64,000 nt of DNA from assembly GCA_946902875.1 (NCBI GenBank), contig OX336348.1, positions 15,711,741-15,775,740 of the forward strand. Direction: 5' to 3'. The notes under the pieces were generated by a model. The model searched no databases. It had not been told where the DNA came from and saw nothing but the letters and a program-made list of their open reading frames with translations. This DNA comes from Nematopogon swammerdamellus (lineage: Eukaryota > Arthropoda > Insecta > Lepidoptera > Adelidae). The position numbers and the translations under genes were made by a program. Below, one piece after another: positions 31,537 to 42,455 of this stretch (its first letter is position 1; every line of letters begins with the position of its first letter).

Positions 31537-31930
31537 ATGTGTGTTTTTTCATTAATCATAGAACTGGCTTCCCTCATCCCTCCTGCCCCGATCGGTATTC
31601 GTCACACCCGCCGGACTCGCTCGGAACATCCATGTGTTGTTGACACACAACTTCTGAGAACGCGTCGCTTTTCGAAATCGTTCATAAGTCGTACGGCGAA
31701 AATATGGAACGGTCTTCCGGCGAGTGTGTTCCCCTGGTACCTTCAAAAGGCGTGGTAATAAATTAGACAACGACCTCTTTGTCCGCCTTGTAGCTGGCAC
31801 GTCGGCGCCTCTCTGCGCCACGTTTCGCGAGAAGTGGGGTTATTGGCTGTGTCTTAATCGTTCTTTGAACTTTTGGGCACAGCCACCCGTGTCGGTCGTC
31901 TATAAAAAAAATGTGTCTAGTCAGTACAGT
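31537..31930 (+). pseudogene. Non-LTR retrotransposon C-terminal tail fragment
   Basis: RHTRRTRSEHPCVVDTQLLR and then SFISRTAKIWNGLPASVFP match the end of many LINE ORF2 proteins (the ..R...SF..R....WN.LP..VFP pattern). The frame shifts near 31745, and GTFKRRGNKL continues in another frame. The RT and endonuclease are absent. It is different from the CR1-like and RLE families in this window. The remaining sequence to 31930 is probably its 3' UTR. There is no sign of a start codon or promoter that would make it a gene. Confidence 0.6.
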
Positions 31931-32052
31931 AGCTGCGCGCGAAACTCTGTGACCGGCCGGTAGGTAGACTGTTACGCCTCATCTGGCAAGTTCCGGACGC
32001 GTTCGTTAGTGATTTCTTCCGCCACTAGGTGACACTAGTGACTATGTACATG

Positions 32053-32505
32053 AAGAAATCATTGCAAATTTAGCAGAAATAAGGTGTAAATTGTAATTTT
32101 TTCTTAAACATAATCTTAATTACACATAGTAGACCTAACGCATAATTAATTGGCATACGCCCGGAACCCTTTTGGGGATATCCCCATTAGGAATTTTGCA
32201 AAGAGACTTTTCATAAAAATAACGGTCATTAAAATATAACTTCCTACTTTACGGAAACCTATCGAGGTATGTTCATTCATTCGTGCAGTTCACTTAATTA
32301 AATAAATCGCTCTATAATACCAAAAAGAAACCTCAAGACTGCTGAACTCTGCTGAAAATTCTACTGAAAACTGTTGCAAACTCTGCTGAAAATCAAAGAA
32401 GAAAGACCTACAGTTCACATCTTGTTTACTGGCTTTATAATTCAACACCATACACGTGTTTTCGGTCCAGTTTAATGTAGCCGGCACGACCAAAGTCTAG
32501 TTTTT
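32053..32505. repeat. Duplicated block X (copy 2)
   Basis: It matches 6055-6507 with a few substitutions (for example GTTCATTC for GCTCATTC). Here it runs straight into the SINE at a T-run, without unit Y. Confidence 0.8.
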
Positions 32506-33234
32506 TTAATGGTAACTGACACGGTTGACTTCATCACCTACAACATCCGGTAATGTCAGCCCATAACACCGGGTGAACTCGGTGCCATGTCAGTGCTTCC
32601 CTTCATTTCATGTCGGCTATACTGAGCTGGACGGAAAACACGAACTATAGGTGCTAGCACCGCTGAGGACAAAAACATTAAGCACCGACAATAAGGACAC
32701 TACTAGTGCCTTTTGTCTGTCAGCGGACCTCCGGAACGCAGCTCAAAGCCAACATCTTCAAACTACCCACAGCTACAATCTCCGTCAACGGCGGAACATG
32801 TCAAACTGACTAGTTCCTCGTTGACCGCCGCCGGACACAGGAGCTCGCTTGACAATGGCTCGAATGTTTGAGTCGATACGTCGCGGCAACGCGATACAAA
32901 AACCGTGAGTAAAGCCGTAAATAAATATTTCCACTATGTATATGTACATAGCCGTTTCGACCGACGTTTCATTCAGTGTGTTGGTATCAACCCGGGCGGG
33001 ATAAACCATACCACCTAGTAACACAAGAAGGAAAGGGACTTACAGTATTACGTGGAATCCGAACCACGGTCAGCCTCCAACGGTCGAGTGGTCACACATC
33101 CAAGCACTGACCGCGCCTGATCGCACGACTGAACAACCGAGGCTGATGAATTTCCTTATCCCTTAGTCGACTTTTACGACATGCGACGGGAAGAGATGCA
33201 GTGGGGCTATTCTTTTTAAGTACCGGCTCCACAC
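32506..33234 (-). mobile_element. SINE with 5S-like module (copy 2), interrupted
   Basis: It has the same structure as 8921-9354, with the 5S-like region at about 33083-33125 and the B-box-like site at 33054-33065. A 292-bp insertion at 32649-32940 splits it. The 5S-like part differs from copy 1 at a few bases (GTGTGTGACCACTCG for TAGGTGATCACTCG on the minus strand). Confidence 0.7.
32649..32940. mobile_element. 292-bp insertion in the SINE, unidentified
   Basis: In copy 1 the site reads GAACTATGTACATAG. Here GAACTAT is followed by AGGTGCTAGCACCGCTGAGG, and the insert ends TTTCCACTATG before TATGTACATAG, so a 3-4-bp TAT(G) duplication is possible. It has no A-tail and no clear inverted ends, and no recognisable coding. 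It could be a small non-autonomous element or a solo LTR piece. Confidence 0.55.
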
Positions 33235-34199
33235 TCAATATAGGAAAATCAAAAATGTAAAGTGTTAGGAGATTTTTGAGCATCTTCTGAAAGTTGACCA
33301 ATAGGAAGCACTGCAAAATGCTTTAAGATACTTTATCCGTGAATTAACATTTTGTGAACTGATGATGGCTTAAAGTACTATATACTAATACATTGACAAG
33401 TTTATTGACGCTACATTAAATAATTAACGCTAAATTAAGTAGATTGCAGTAGTATTAGGCAAGTGTACTACTACCTAGTCTATATGCATAAGATAGCTTA
33501 CCTAATTGTTTTTGTCCTCTTGTATTATATTTTTTATTTATTTATTTAGGAAAAACAACCAATTACATACAAATGTCAGTTATGGAGACAGTAGAAACTA
33601 TAAACAATTAGGTATGTAACCAGCGACGTTTTTCACAAATAGTTTACTTAATAATTAATTAATTAAAAGAGTACACACAATATAATTCACATAGCGCTTA
33701 TAAATGAATACATATAAAATATAACAGCACCACGAGAGCAGACACCTCATCTTATGCATACTGTGCCACACCACGCACGGGTAACATTATAGTTATCATC
33801 TCTTACTTAAACCTATTTATGACCATGAAGCAGCCTATCGAGGCGGAACCCAAACGAAACATAATTATGACAGACCATGAAAAAAAAACACACACACAGA
33901 AAAACAAAAAGACAAAACGGAACAAAAGTGTTAATCAGTGTTGTATCCAACTTCAGCGCATAAGGATGAATCAACGCCACCCCCGGCCGCCCCGCCCAAC
34001 CCTCGCCGACCGCGACTCCCTGATCATGGCGTCTATCTGGTTCTGTACAGCCCTTGTCATTGTTTGTCATTGTTTCCATTGTGTTTAATTGTTTATCATT
34101 GTTGCTACATACATTTAACTCTACCATTCGAAAGATAACGAATTCAAGTGCAAAATTTATTTGCCCACGAATGATAATAATAAAACCTACCGCGCGAAG
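33235..34199. other. No gene seen (copy 2 of 9355-10319)
   Basis: It is collinear with copy 1. It is shortened by a few bases in the A/CA tract near 33882 and has scattered substitutions. Confidence 0.6.
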
Positions 34200-34617
34200 A
34201 TGAAAACCTAAATCTATATAATTAGTAATTACTCATATAGTTTCTGGCAGTTTCCATAGCATACCTGCCAAATTTTTCACCATCTATCATTAGTCATGAT
34301 GAAAGAGCTTGCAGAATTATGTGAAGTGGTTTAATCAATTTTACATCCACTCCGGTAATTTCAGCAAAGCAGCTTGCATTGTAACAAAATCTTCTGGCAG
34401 TGTTACTACGAAGTAACTATTAAGTAATCTGTGGTATTACCAACATCAACCACTCGTCGTGGTTGGTCGATCAATCCTAGCTCTTCACGAAAACGTTTTT
34501 GTAAGTACAAGAGTTTTCTTCTCTTTATGTAGTCGTTTCTTTTTTTACTGTTGGCTGACCATGTTTGGAAAGAAGGGTTAAAGAAAATATGTAATATCAT
34601 CCCATACAAGGAATGTA
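34200..34617 (-). pseudogene. Decayed transposon-type ORF (copy 2)
   Basis: It matches 10320-10740. The frame 34609-34406 reads WSANSKKRNDYIKRRKLLYL again, with F for Y in HIFFNPSF and R for Q in DQPRRVV. The downstream remnant ETARNYMSNY is also retained out of frame. Neither copy is intact, and the stops are shared, so the decay is older than the duplication. The family is unidentified. Confidence 0.45.
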
Positions 34618-34750
34618 ATTAATGTTAGACAGTCTTGTAATATTTATACATACGTAATTGTAATAATGTATCAACTCTTTATGCATTAATTGGAAAATAG
34701 AGAGGTGTGCATTTTGTTGATTACATTTTCACACGCAAAATGATTGGTAC

Positions 34751-34920
34751 TAAATAACGAAACGTCGGTCGAAACGGCTACGTAAATAGTTTGTGTTTTC
34801 CGTCCAGTTCAGTGTAGCCGGCACGACCGAAGGGAAGCACTGACACGGCACGTAGTTCACCCGGTTTTATGGGCTAACCAAGGTGATGTAGCCTAACGTG
34901 TCAGTTTCCATAAAAAAAAA
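34751..34920 (+). mobile_element. SINE, 5'-truncated (copy 2)
   Basis: It matches 10876-11049. A deletion of about 11 bp (AAATAATTGG) lies just upstream relative to copy 1. Confidence 0.75.
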
Positions 34921-35269
34921 CATACCGTAAACTAAAACTATTAATAGTTATAGTATTCATTTGAAACCGCAATGGACAGCTGTTTTTCGTTTTCTGAATT
35001 TAATGACATTTTTCCCAATAACTTAGGAATTCGCAAATATTCGCAGATAATTTTTATAAATGTTTCTCATGAATAGGCTACAAATTAAAAATAAAGCGTG
35101 GGCAAACGTGGGTACCTGTCAACGCCTCGATGAACTTAATTTACTTCTTTTTCTTATTATATTATATTATTTCTTATTATATTCTTATTATATTATTCAA
35201 TTATAAACACGTAACCTGATCAATAAAATTAAAAACTATTATTGTTCTAAAATGTACATAATATTAGAT

Positions 35270-36768
35270 TTTTATTTTATTTTTTATTTTATTTTATTGG
35301 GAAAACATACAGTCATCGTAAAAAGGAGTAAGTACTAACATTAATTACACGGAGACCAGTAAAGTTTTCTACATAAAGTTATCCGTATTAAGTGCGTTCA
35401 TGATTAATAAATTAACCTAAAAGAAAGAAAACATCAAAAACTAACTAATACCAACACACGAAAATCAACCAATTACTTAACCATAGGAGATACGTTGATA
35501 AGAAGTACATACCTACCATGTACCTAGCAAGAAAACCAACCCAACCTACCCTCACACAATTCTCATCTGCCCGCTTTAACACCTGTTTCATCATTTACTG
35601 TTTCGATCGCTGACCTTTTGAGATGGCTGAGTGATACATGAAATAAATCAAGACAGGAGAAGAAGTTGTCATAAGTAGCACAACTCCGGTTAGTACAAGA
35701 TTTTTTACTATAATTGGTACTCACTTTGGCGATATGAAAAGTGTTAAGACATCCCGTTGCCTTAGTAGGGCAACGGAAACTTAACTTACTTAACAAATAA
35801 GGAGAATCTATGTAATGATGGATCAACTTGTATATGAAAGTAATATCCTTGATCTGCCTTCTTTTCTCGAGAGACATTATTTCAAATGTGTTATCGTCGC
35901 TCTCACTTCCCCTACGAGTTCTATAGCCAACATATTTTAAAAACTTTTTTTGAATTTTTTCTATTTCAGTTATATAGACTGCATACTGCGGGTTCCATAC
36001 TATGGAGGCATATTCAATAATAGGTCTGACAAACGAGGAGTATAGGGTTATGAAAGTGGAGACATTTTTGAATACATTGCAAGTCCTAAATATAAAACCG
36101 AGTAGTTTATATGCTTTCAATGTTATTGTGTCAATATGTGATTTAAAAATTAATTTACTGTCAAGCAGAACTCGTAGGTCTCCGACTTCGGTAACTCTAT
36201 TGATTAATCTATTAGAGAGATTATAATTGAAGTGAACGGTATTTTGCTTCTTTCTTTTTGTCATCCGGGCATAGTAATAAAATTGAGTTTTTGACAAAAT
36301 TTGTTACGTCATTAATGAAGATGTTAAACATCAGAGGTCCGAGGTGGGAACCCTGAGGGACCCCAGAAGTAACAGGAACGAAAGAGGAGCAAAAACCGAT
36401 AACTGTGACCGCTTAGGATCTATTCTGTAGGTAGGAAGTCAGCCACCGAAGTAGGTCGCCGCGTATACCAATTGATTCAATTTTTTGTAATAATAGGTTA
36501 TGTGGAATTTTGTCGAAACATTTCGAATAATCAGTATACACGACATCTACCTGATACCCGTGATCCATTGCCCCAAGAGCTATATCGATAAATTCGGCGA
36601 GGTTGGTCTCAGTCGACTTCTTACTGACAAAACCATGTTGGTTTTCTATTAGCTGTGGCTTTATGATTGGAAAAATAACGTCAAAGATAATTTTTTCAAA
36701 AGTTTTACCTAAAGTGCATAGTTTGTTGATAGGTCGATAATTAGATATATCGTTTATAATTAGATATA
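35270..36768 (-). mobile_element. 5'-truncated LINE inserted in copy 2
   Basis: The 1.5-kb insert is absent from copy 1 (site at 11367). Its tail, seen inverted on the left, is TTTTATTTTATTTTATT. ATTAGA(T) lies at both junctions (about 35263 and 36760), a possible target duplication. The coding strand is minus. Confidence 0.8.
35563..36768 (-). pseudogene. LINE reverse transcriptase, C-terminal half
   Basis: From 36768 downwards, in changing frames, the sequence gives IENQHGFVSKKSTETNLAEF, VDVVYTDYSKCFDKIPHNLL (motif A) and SGVPQGSHLGPLMFNIFIND (motif B). Near 36270 the FADD catalytic motif is replaced by out-of-frame sequence. The open part 36297-35563 holds the post-RT domain (LRVLLDSKLIFKSHIDTITL, ASIVWNPQYAVYITEIEKIQ, KYVGYRTRRG). 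It is a CR1/jockey-type LINE and the same family as 42456-43313. It lacks the endonuclease and is inactive. The insertion post-dates the duplication. Confidence 0.75.
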
Positions 36769-36941
36769 TATTTGCCTAAATGTATAATAGTTTATATCTA
36801 TTCCTACAAGTTTAACAAGAAATTGACTGTTAAAGTGATGAAGTGAACAGATTTGACATGGGCATCCAAAAAAATAATAAACATTGTAGCATTGGAAAAG
36901 ATATGTTTTATGCATATTTTTTCCAATGCCAATAATATATA

Positions 36942-37572
36942 AAAACCTGTCGAACACCTCAAGGCAGGAAGTACAGTTTCAGATACTGAATCGGATAGGC
37001 TAGTTTTTTTTTTTCGAAATTTATATGAAAATATGACATTTTTCAATTATTCCTAAGTATCAAGATGTCTTCATATCAGTGATGTGAAGTTACTACTACC
37101 TACTACCATATGTCTTAAGCACGTGATATCAGTCTTCTAGGTAACTACCTAGGTAATATTCTAAAACTTATTAGGTATACAAAATAATGGTTTGTTGCAC
37201 ACTAACTAACCTCAAAGCACTTACCGACTTCATTTTCAGTACAGAAGACCAAAAAAAATATTAAAATCGGCAAATTATTTTTCAAAGAATTTCACTAAAG
37301 ACATAAGAACACGCTCTCTGCCTTCACTTCATTCGATGCCGCCTCAAGATAATTTATGACACTGGCGGCGAGGCGGCGGCGGGCGCTTTGTGTCTCGCGC
37401 GCGCCGCCGCCTCGCCGCCGCGCCTGCTAGAGAATTTTGCATTAGAAGTAAAAGGTCGTGATACTAATTCTATTTTTTTATTGAAAAATTTTGTCCGAAT
37501 TTAAAAAAAAAAGTAACCTATCCGATTCAGTATCTGAAACTGTACTTCCTGCCTTCGGGTGTTCGACAGGTT
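36942..37572. mobile_element. TIR element with GC-rich centre (copy 2)
   Basis: It matches 11542-12190, with loss of a few GGC and CGCC units in the centre (37362-37430). Confidence 0.7.
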
Positions 37573-37721
37573 CTTTGTTCACCGTGTATAACTTACATAA
37601 AATACCCGTAATATATCAAAGTCTAACCCTTAAACTATTCAATATAATTAAAAAGGTATGTCAATAGGAACACTGTTAAAAAACATTTTTGATATGCCGT
37701 TGTTCTACCATTTTCCATAGT

Positions 37722-37872
37722 GGCCCGCAAGGTGGCTGGCGGCGCGATGGCTGGCGGCGCGGCGGCTCGCGGCGCGGCGGCTGTCGGATCGGCGGAGCAA
37801 GGACTGGCGCTGCGGAGCGGAGGAGCGGCGGCGCGCGGGCCTAAGAAAGCGCATCGAGCGGCCGCATCTGCA
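37722..37872. repeat. GC-rich GGCGGCGCG repeat patch (copy 2)
   Basis: It is collinear with 12338-12490 but lacks GGGCGGGTG near the end and the nearby TGCCCATAGTG duplication. Confidence 0.7.
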
Positions 37873-38029
37873 CGTTAGTAATATATATTCGGTGTCCACA
37901 CTGCCAATATTATAGAAAGCCAACATTTTTATTTGATTTGATATTAATTTTTTTACCTGGAATCACTTCTTCCTCATATGGTTCATGGTGGGATGCATGT
38001 AAGCTAAAATATGACGTCACCGATACGAA

Positions 38030-38165
38030 AAATACATACATACATACATACATACATAGCGTCATGCCTGTTTCCCGGTGGGGTAGGCAGAGACAACGGA
38101 TCTTCACGTGCCACGATCCTCACACACCTCTGCCTCCTCTTCCATGTACATGTACCGGGAAAATG
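38030..38165. repeat. CATA microsatellite-linked repeat (copy 2)
   Basis: Six CATA units come before GCGTCATGCCTGTTTCCCGG. Copy 1 has about three. The collinear match with copy 1 ends near 38268. Confidence 0.65.
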
Positions 38166-38267
38166 GTGAAAGCTTAGTTTCTAAGTAACGCATATACAAA
38201 ACACTATGGTCTTAAAATCAACAAAATGGGGAATGTGGTGCAAATACAACAATAATAAAAAATCTGT

Positions 38268-38754
38268 TAAGTGCGAGTTTTACTCGTGCACGAAGGTTTC
38301 CGTATCTATCCGCTATCAATAATATCCGCCTATCCGCTCAGGTGGCATGGTCTTCGAATTTTAATTTCGAAGATATGTAGGACGATCGGAGAGAAGCCTC
38401 AATGAGGTCGATAGCAATTTACGGTGGGAAAATGACAGCACCTGAATGAGGTCGTTGGCATTTTAGCGGCTATAACAATGCAATGTATAAAAGCTTGTGG
38501 CGCCATCTGTTATTAAATAGTGTTACTAATCGGTTTTAATGAAACGTTTCTTGTATGGGGGCCCCCCTTAATTTTTAACTTTTTCTTATTTTTCTCATTT
38601 GTTGTTTCATCCGCCATAGTAACACATATTCTGTGAAAGTTTCAACCGGCTATCTTTGACGGTTCAAGAGATACAACCCTCGGACGGACGGACGAACAGA
38701 CAGACGACGGAGGCTTAGTAATAGGCTTCCGTACGGGATACGGAAACCTAAAAA
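38268..38754 (+). mobile_element. Lepidopteran dispersed repeat (TTCCGTA / GACGGACAGAC family)
   Basis: It runs from TTAAGTGCGAGTTTTACTCG through GTTTCCGTATC to GGACGGACGGACGAACAGAC and CCGTACGGGATACGGAAACC, ending CTAAAAA. It interrupts the sequence that in copy 1 reads ATAATAAAAAACATTATTAA. Other members are at 46474-46832, 48430-48480 and, inverted, inside both foldback cores. Confidence 0.7.
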
Positions 38755-38883
38755 CATTATTAATATTTTATCAATTGATTTACACATTTTTTTATATTAA
38801 TTTTACATATTTACGAACTTAAAATCTAAAATTAATACAAAAACAAATGGAGTTTCCACCACCGGCGGCGGGGCCAACCCAGA

Positions 38884-39300
38884 CTACCGATGGTCGGGTC
38901 CCAAAGAGAGAAACCTCTGGACAATTCGTGCAATGTCGATCAGGGCTGCCTTCTGGATCTGGCCTTTGACCCAACCACTCAGCGAGAGCCTGTTAAGGTG
39001 GTCGTCGAGGCTCTTAGCTATCAGCCCATGCGCTGATACGACTATGGGCACAACGATCGTCGAGCCGACGGGCCACAATTTGGTAACCTCGTGCTGCAGA
39101 TCCAGATACTTCAATATCTTCTCTGCTTCCTTACTGACGAGGTAACCATCGTGCGGCACGGCGACATCGACGAGAGTTGCGCGCCTCGCCTCGCGGTCCA
39201 CTATCACAATATCAGGTCTATTCGAGAGAATAGTTCTATCTGTAATAATGGACCGGTCCCAGTAGAGTGTAACAAGACCGTTCTCGAGAACTGGCGGTGG
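38884..39300 (-). pseudogene. RLE-LINE endonuclease, C-terminal end
   Basis: NRPDIVIVDREARRATLVD gives the PD...D nuclease core. SKEAEKILKYLDLQHEVTKL and HGLIAKSLDDHLNRLSLSGW form the conserved tail, with a stop at 38884. Relative to the copy at 31104 it retains DLQ and NRL in places where that copy has small deletions, so this is the better-preserved version. The upstream sequence 39208-39388 is frame-broken. The predicted role is target nicking. Inactive as it stands. Confidence 0.8.
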
Positions 39301-39388
39301 ATTGTACTTATATTAAGGCACTTCGGTACCTACAAGGTTAAATTTTAAGGCAAGTTGCTGGTGGATAATCCTTGCTACTAAGTTGTGT

Positions 39389-40113
39389 CTATGCAAATAC
39401 TCGGTGTTGGCAATCTGCGAACAACCGGAAAACATGTCTGAGGGACTCGCCAGGTTGGTGGCAGGCGCGGCAGATGTCAATGGTCCCGTCCTTCGTTATG
39501 TGTTTCCTATAATTGTTCGTCTTGCCAACCTCATCTTGTATTGCAAAGACAAAACCCTCGGTTTTCACGAAGAGGTTCCCGAAGCGTAGCCAGTGCACGG
39601 AAGCAATTTGGTCTACGTCCGGGCCCGTGAGAGACCGGAAGTACCTACCATGCAGCTCCTTGCTTTTCCCTACTTCCATGCGGTGCTCGGTGCTCAGTAC
39701 AACCGGCTTCCGCCAGTTCTCTTTTCCCATGCTCAGCGGGGTAAGACCTTTATCGCTGGTGACGACATCGCGGTGCATCTCACAAACACCAAAAAGTACT
39801 GACGGAGATTGCATACCTCGCGGTTGTGCAGGTTCTTGATATTTAACATACCTCGAACCCCACACTTACGTGGGCTATACAACCTCATGACCGATGATCG
39901 TGGGTGATGCAAACGGGATTTCGTCATCAGTGTCCTGACCTTTCTGTCCAGCGAGTCCATTTCGATCCGAGTCCATCTGAGAATACCGAAGGTATATACG
40001 AGCACAGGCATGACCCAACCGTTATAAGCACGAATTTTATTACCGCCTGACTGAAGGCTATTCAGCACTTTTGTAAGACGGTGAAAAAACTTTTCCTTAA
40101 CTGATTGTTTCAT
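39389..40113 (-). pseudogene. RLE-LINE post-RT and Cys/His linker
   Basis: Two overlapping frames form the linker. 40113-39733 gives YNGWVMPVLVYTFGILRWTR (post-RT region) and GVRGMLNIKNLHNREVCNLR. 39865-39389 gives HWLRFGNLFVKTEGFVFAIQ and then the zinc-knuckle-like CRACHQPGESLRHVFRLFAD C. This cysteine/histidine motif precedes the nuclease in RLE LINEs. The overlap of the frames means one frameshift near 39800. Nothing suggests an independent gene. Confidence 0.75.
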
Positions 40114-40152
40114 GTCCGTATCCCGTATATTGAGAGCCTCTGATATTCCCAG

Positions 40153-41250
40153 TTATTTATAGGTTTCGTCTTCGGAGAGAGCTCGAACATTCATGAACTC
40201 CGACAACTGTATGCCACCCGAGTTCACGATCACACCACGTTCCACATGGATGGTAACAATCTTCTCCGAGCCGAACTCCGTTACAATTTCGTTGTTGAAG
40301 CCTTCGGTTATCTTCATCATCGACATTAGTTCGGTGTCCGACCTGGCATACAGTTTGAGGTCATCCATATAAAATAAGTGTGATATTCGAGAACCTCCTC
40401 TTCGAAGATAGTAGCCCAGCTCTGAGTCCTCCAGCAGAGTGCTAAGAGGGTTCAGAGCCAGACAAAACCAAAGCGGACTCAGACTGTCTCCCTGGAAGAT
40501 CCCCAGTCGTATGGGAATCCGGTCGTCTGCAACCGGCATCCGCCCACCACCCGTGACACGAAGGATAGTGCTCCGCTCTCCCATACATGGGCCAAGGAAC
40601 TGACAGATCTTCGTGTTAGTTTTATATAATTCAATTATCCTTAGCAACCACGCACAGGGCAAGGAGTCAGAAGTCTTCTTGTAGTCTATCCAGGCAGCAG
40701 ACAGGTTCTTTAGATTGCGTCTGACTTGCTGAAAAACGTTCATTTATATGAGCAGCTTCTTAGTACAGCGGGACCCAGCCCGACATCAATTCTGAGCAAT
40801 AGACAAGATGTTAATGTCCTTAATGTGAGTTGATATTTTGTGTGTCAGAATGGATGTCAGGAGCTTGTAGATGGTAGGCAAGCAAGTGATTGGTCTGTGA
40901 TTTTTGGGTACCGCAGTGCTACCACATTTATGGAGCAGGTGGGTGACACCAGTGGTCATGAATTCCGAGAGAACCCGACGTTCGAGGGCATCCTGGAATT
41001 GAACAGCCAAGCGGAAGTGGCAGGTTCGGTTACTTCTGGCTGAAATGGTTATTTCAGCCAGAAGTTCTGCAATCCGTTTCGGCCTTGGAGATGTCCAGTT
41101 CAGTGTCTGGCGGATTGCAGAACCTACATCCTCTTCGCTGATATTTATGGCTGACATTGGTTCTACCAACTGACACGCCCGCTCGACAGCTCTCATCCGT
41201 TCACCTTCGACGTGACAGACAGGTTCCGATCAGATGTTTTTCCAAAATGA
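40153..41250 (-). pseudogene. RLE-LINE reverse transcriptase
   Basis: The frame 41196-40786 gives the RT start (KNHRPITCLPTIYKLLTSIL) after a pre-RT stretch that includes ERACQLVEPMS. The frame 40743-40153 gives AAWIDYKKTSDSLPCAWLLR (motif A, aspartate kept), GIFQGDSLSPLWFCLALNPL (motif B) and HLFYMDDLKLYA (motif C, YMDD at about 40360). All catalytic aspartates are present although the frames are separate. A shift near 40750-40790 and a stop near 41250 disable it. The RT copies element RNA at the nicked target. It continues into the linker at 39389-40113. Confidence 0.85.
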
Positions 41251-41355
41251 AGCATTTTCTTGATCAGTCAGTCGGATCGTGTCTGTCGGTCGTTGGTTCG
41301 GGTGCTCCCAGTTTCGGTATTTTTTTGACGTGAATACGTATTTAAATTTGCTTCC

Positions 41356-42008
41356 ATAGTGGGAGCCAATCCAAAAAACTGATAACAAAATCGGGCGATA
41401 CAGTTTGGTGTTGCAACTTCATATCTATGATGTATATCTAAAATATAATTACACCACTCGATAGCTAAAGGATCAAAGAATTCGTTACGTTAAGTGATGA
41501 CTGTGAAGCATCGCGGGCGGCGGAGGGGGAAGCGCCACCATTTTGGGGTAATTTTGCTGCGTCACATAATTTCAGTTTGTTATAAATGTTGACTCGGAGA
41601 AGCTACGACTTTCGTTTAATTTTCAATCGTTAGCTCTCGTCAAGATCTATCGATTGCGTGTATAAAACATTAAGGTGAAATAGTTATAGTGAATATATAT
41701 GATGTTAAAGTAAAAATGTTTAATAAATAATACAATGTCGGCCTATACTCGTCAAAAATCCAAATCAAAATATAGAGGTCATATACGGTTGGAAAGGGCT
41801 TCTCAAGAGCAATCCAGTGATACTCATAAAATAGCAAATGATAGAGTAAAGCGGTGCCGGGAAGGTAAAAGAATGAAGGCGTCCGAGCGGATCACCGAAC
41901 GGCGCCAGTACATCTGCAGCTGGGGCGGCCGAGCCTATGCAAGTGGATGATGTAATCGCTTCTATATCAACGCCGGACTGTATAGACATCGATCATGTGC
42001 GATCACCG
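41356..42008. other. No firm gene; possible 5' end of an unidentified element
   Basis: A/T-rich DNA. At 41735-41950 a plus-strand frame of 71 residues starts at an ATG in a plausible context and is basic (TRQKSKSKYRGHIRLERASQ, DRVKRCREGKRMKASERIT). Its Arg/Lys-rich helix is like the N-terminal of some transposon ORFs, but I do not recognise it. The upstream TATAAAAC (41661) could be a TATA element. Confidence 0.35.
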
Positions 42009-42250
42009 ATTATTTATTTATTTATTTTAATGAAACATACAGTTATAAATATCATAAACCAAATAAACATATAGTAAGAACATAAACCAGTAAAGTTTTC
42101 ACATTAGGCAAAACTACAAAATATGTTTTCAACACTTGTACATAATAAAAAAAAAAGAAGTGAAATATATAAAAAAGGTAATTAATTAAATTTTAAGAAC
42201 CTAGAACAAAATTATTTGTGTGCACAAAGTATTAAGTATTCTGTGACTTA
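42009..42250 (-). mobile_element. LINE 3' end, severely truncated
   Basis: The inverted tail TATTTATTTATTTATTTTAA is followed by GAAACATACAGTTATAAATA. It parallels the 3' UTR at 42456 (GCGAAACACACTGTTATTAA). Only the 3' UTR is left. Confidence 0.65.
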
Positions 42251-42455
42251 GTTAAACACTGTTTAACGCCTCACATTACACCCGTTGACGCCTAGCATTT
42301 CCTCCAAGGCTGGGCGTCAGCAGGTGTAGCGTGAGGCGCGAAGTGAGGAAGCGAAGCGCGGGACGAGGTAAGTGCAAACCAGAAAAAGACAGGTAATACA
42401 TATTATACGCCCAAGGAAAATATTATCCGTCCGTCCACGACACAGCCACACCCCG
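42251..42455. other. Spacer between LINE fragments
   Basis: It contains GCGTGAGGCGCGAAGTGAGG and AGCGAAGCGCGGGACGAGG, a G/A-rich imperfect repeat. No gene is seen. Confidence 0.4.

Larger units (their letters stand above)
38757..41355 (-). mobile_element. RLE-type LINE, 5'-truncated, about 2.6 kb
   Basis: On the minus strand from about 41355 come SKKYRNWEHPNQRPTDTIRL, FWKNI (pre-RT), the RT, a linker with a Cys/His motif, the restriction-like endonuclease and a 3' UTR ending near 38757. Several frameshifts break it. It lies where the collinear duplication ends. Resemblance to the R4/Dong group is suggested by motif order. Confidence 0.8.
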
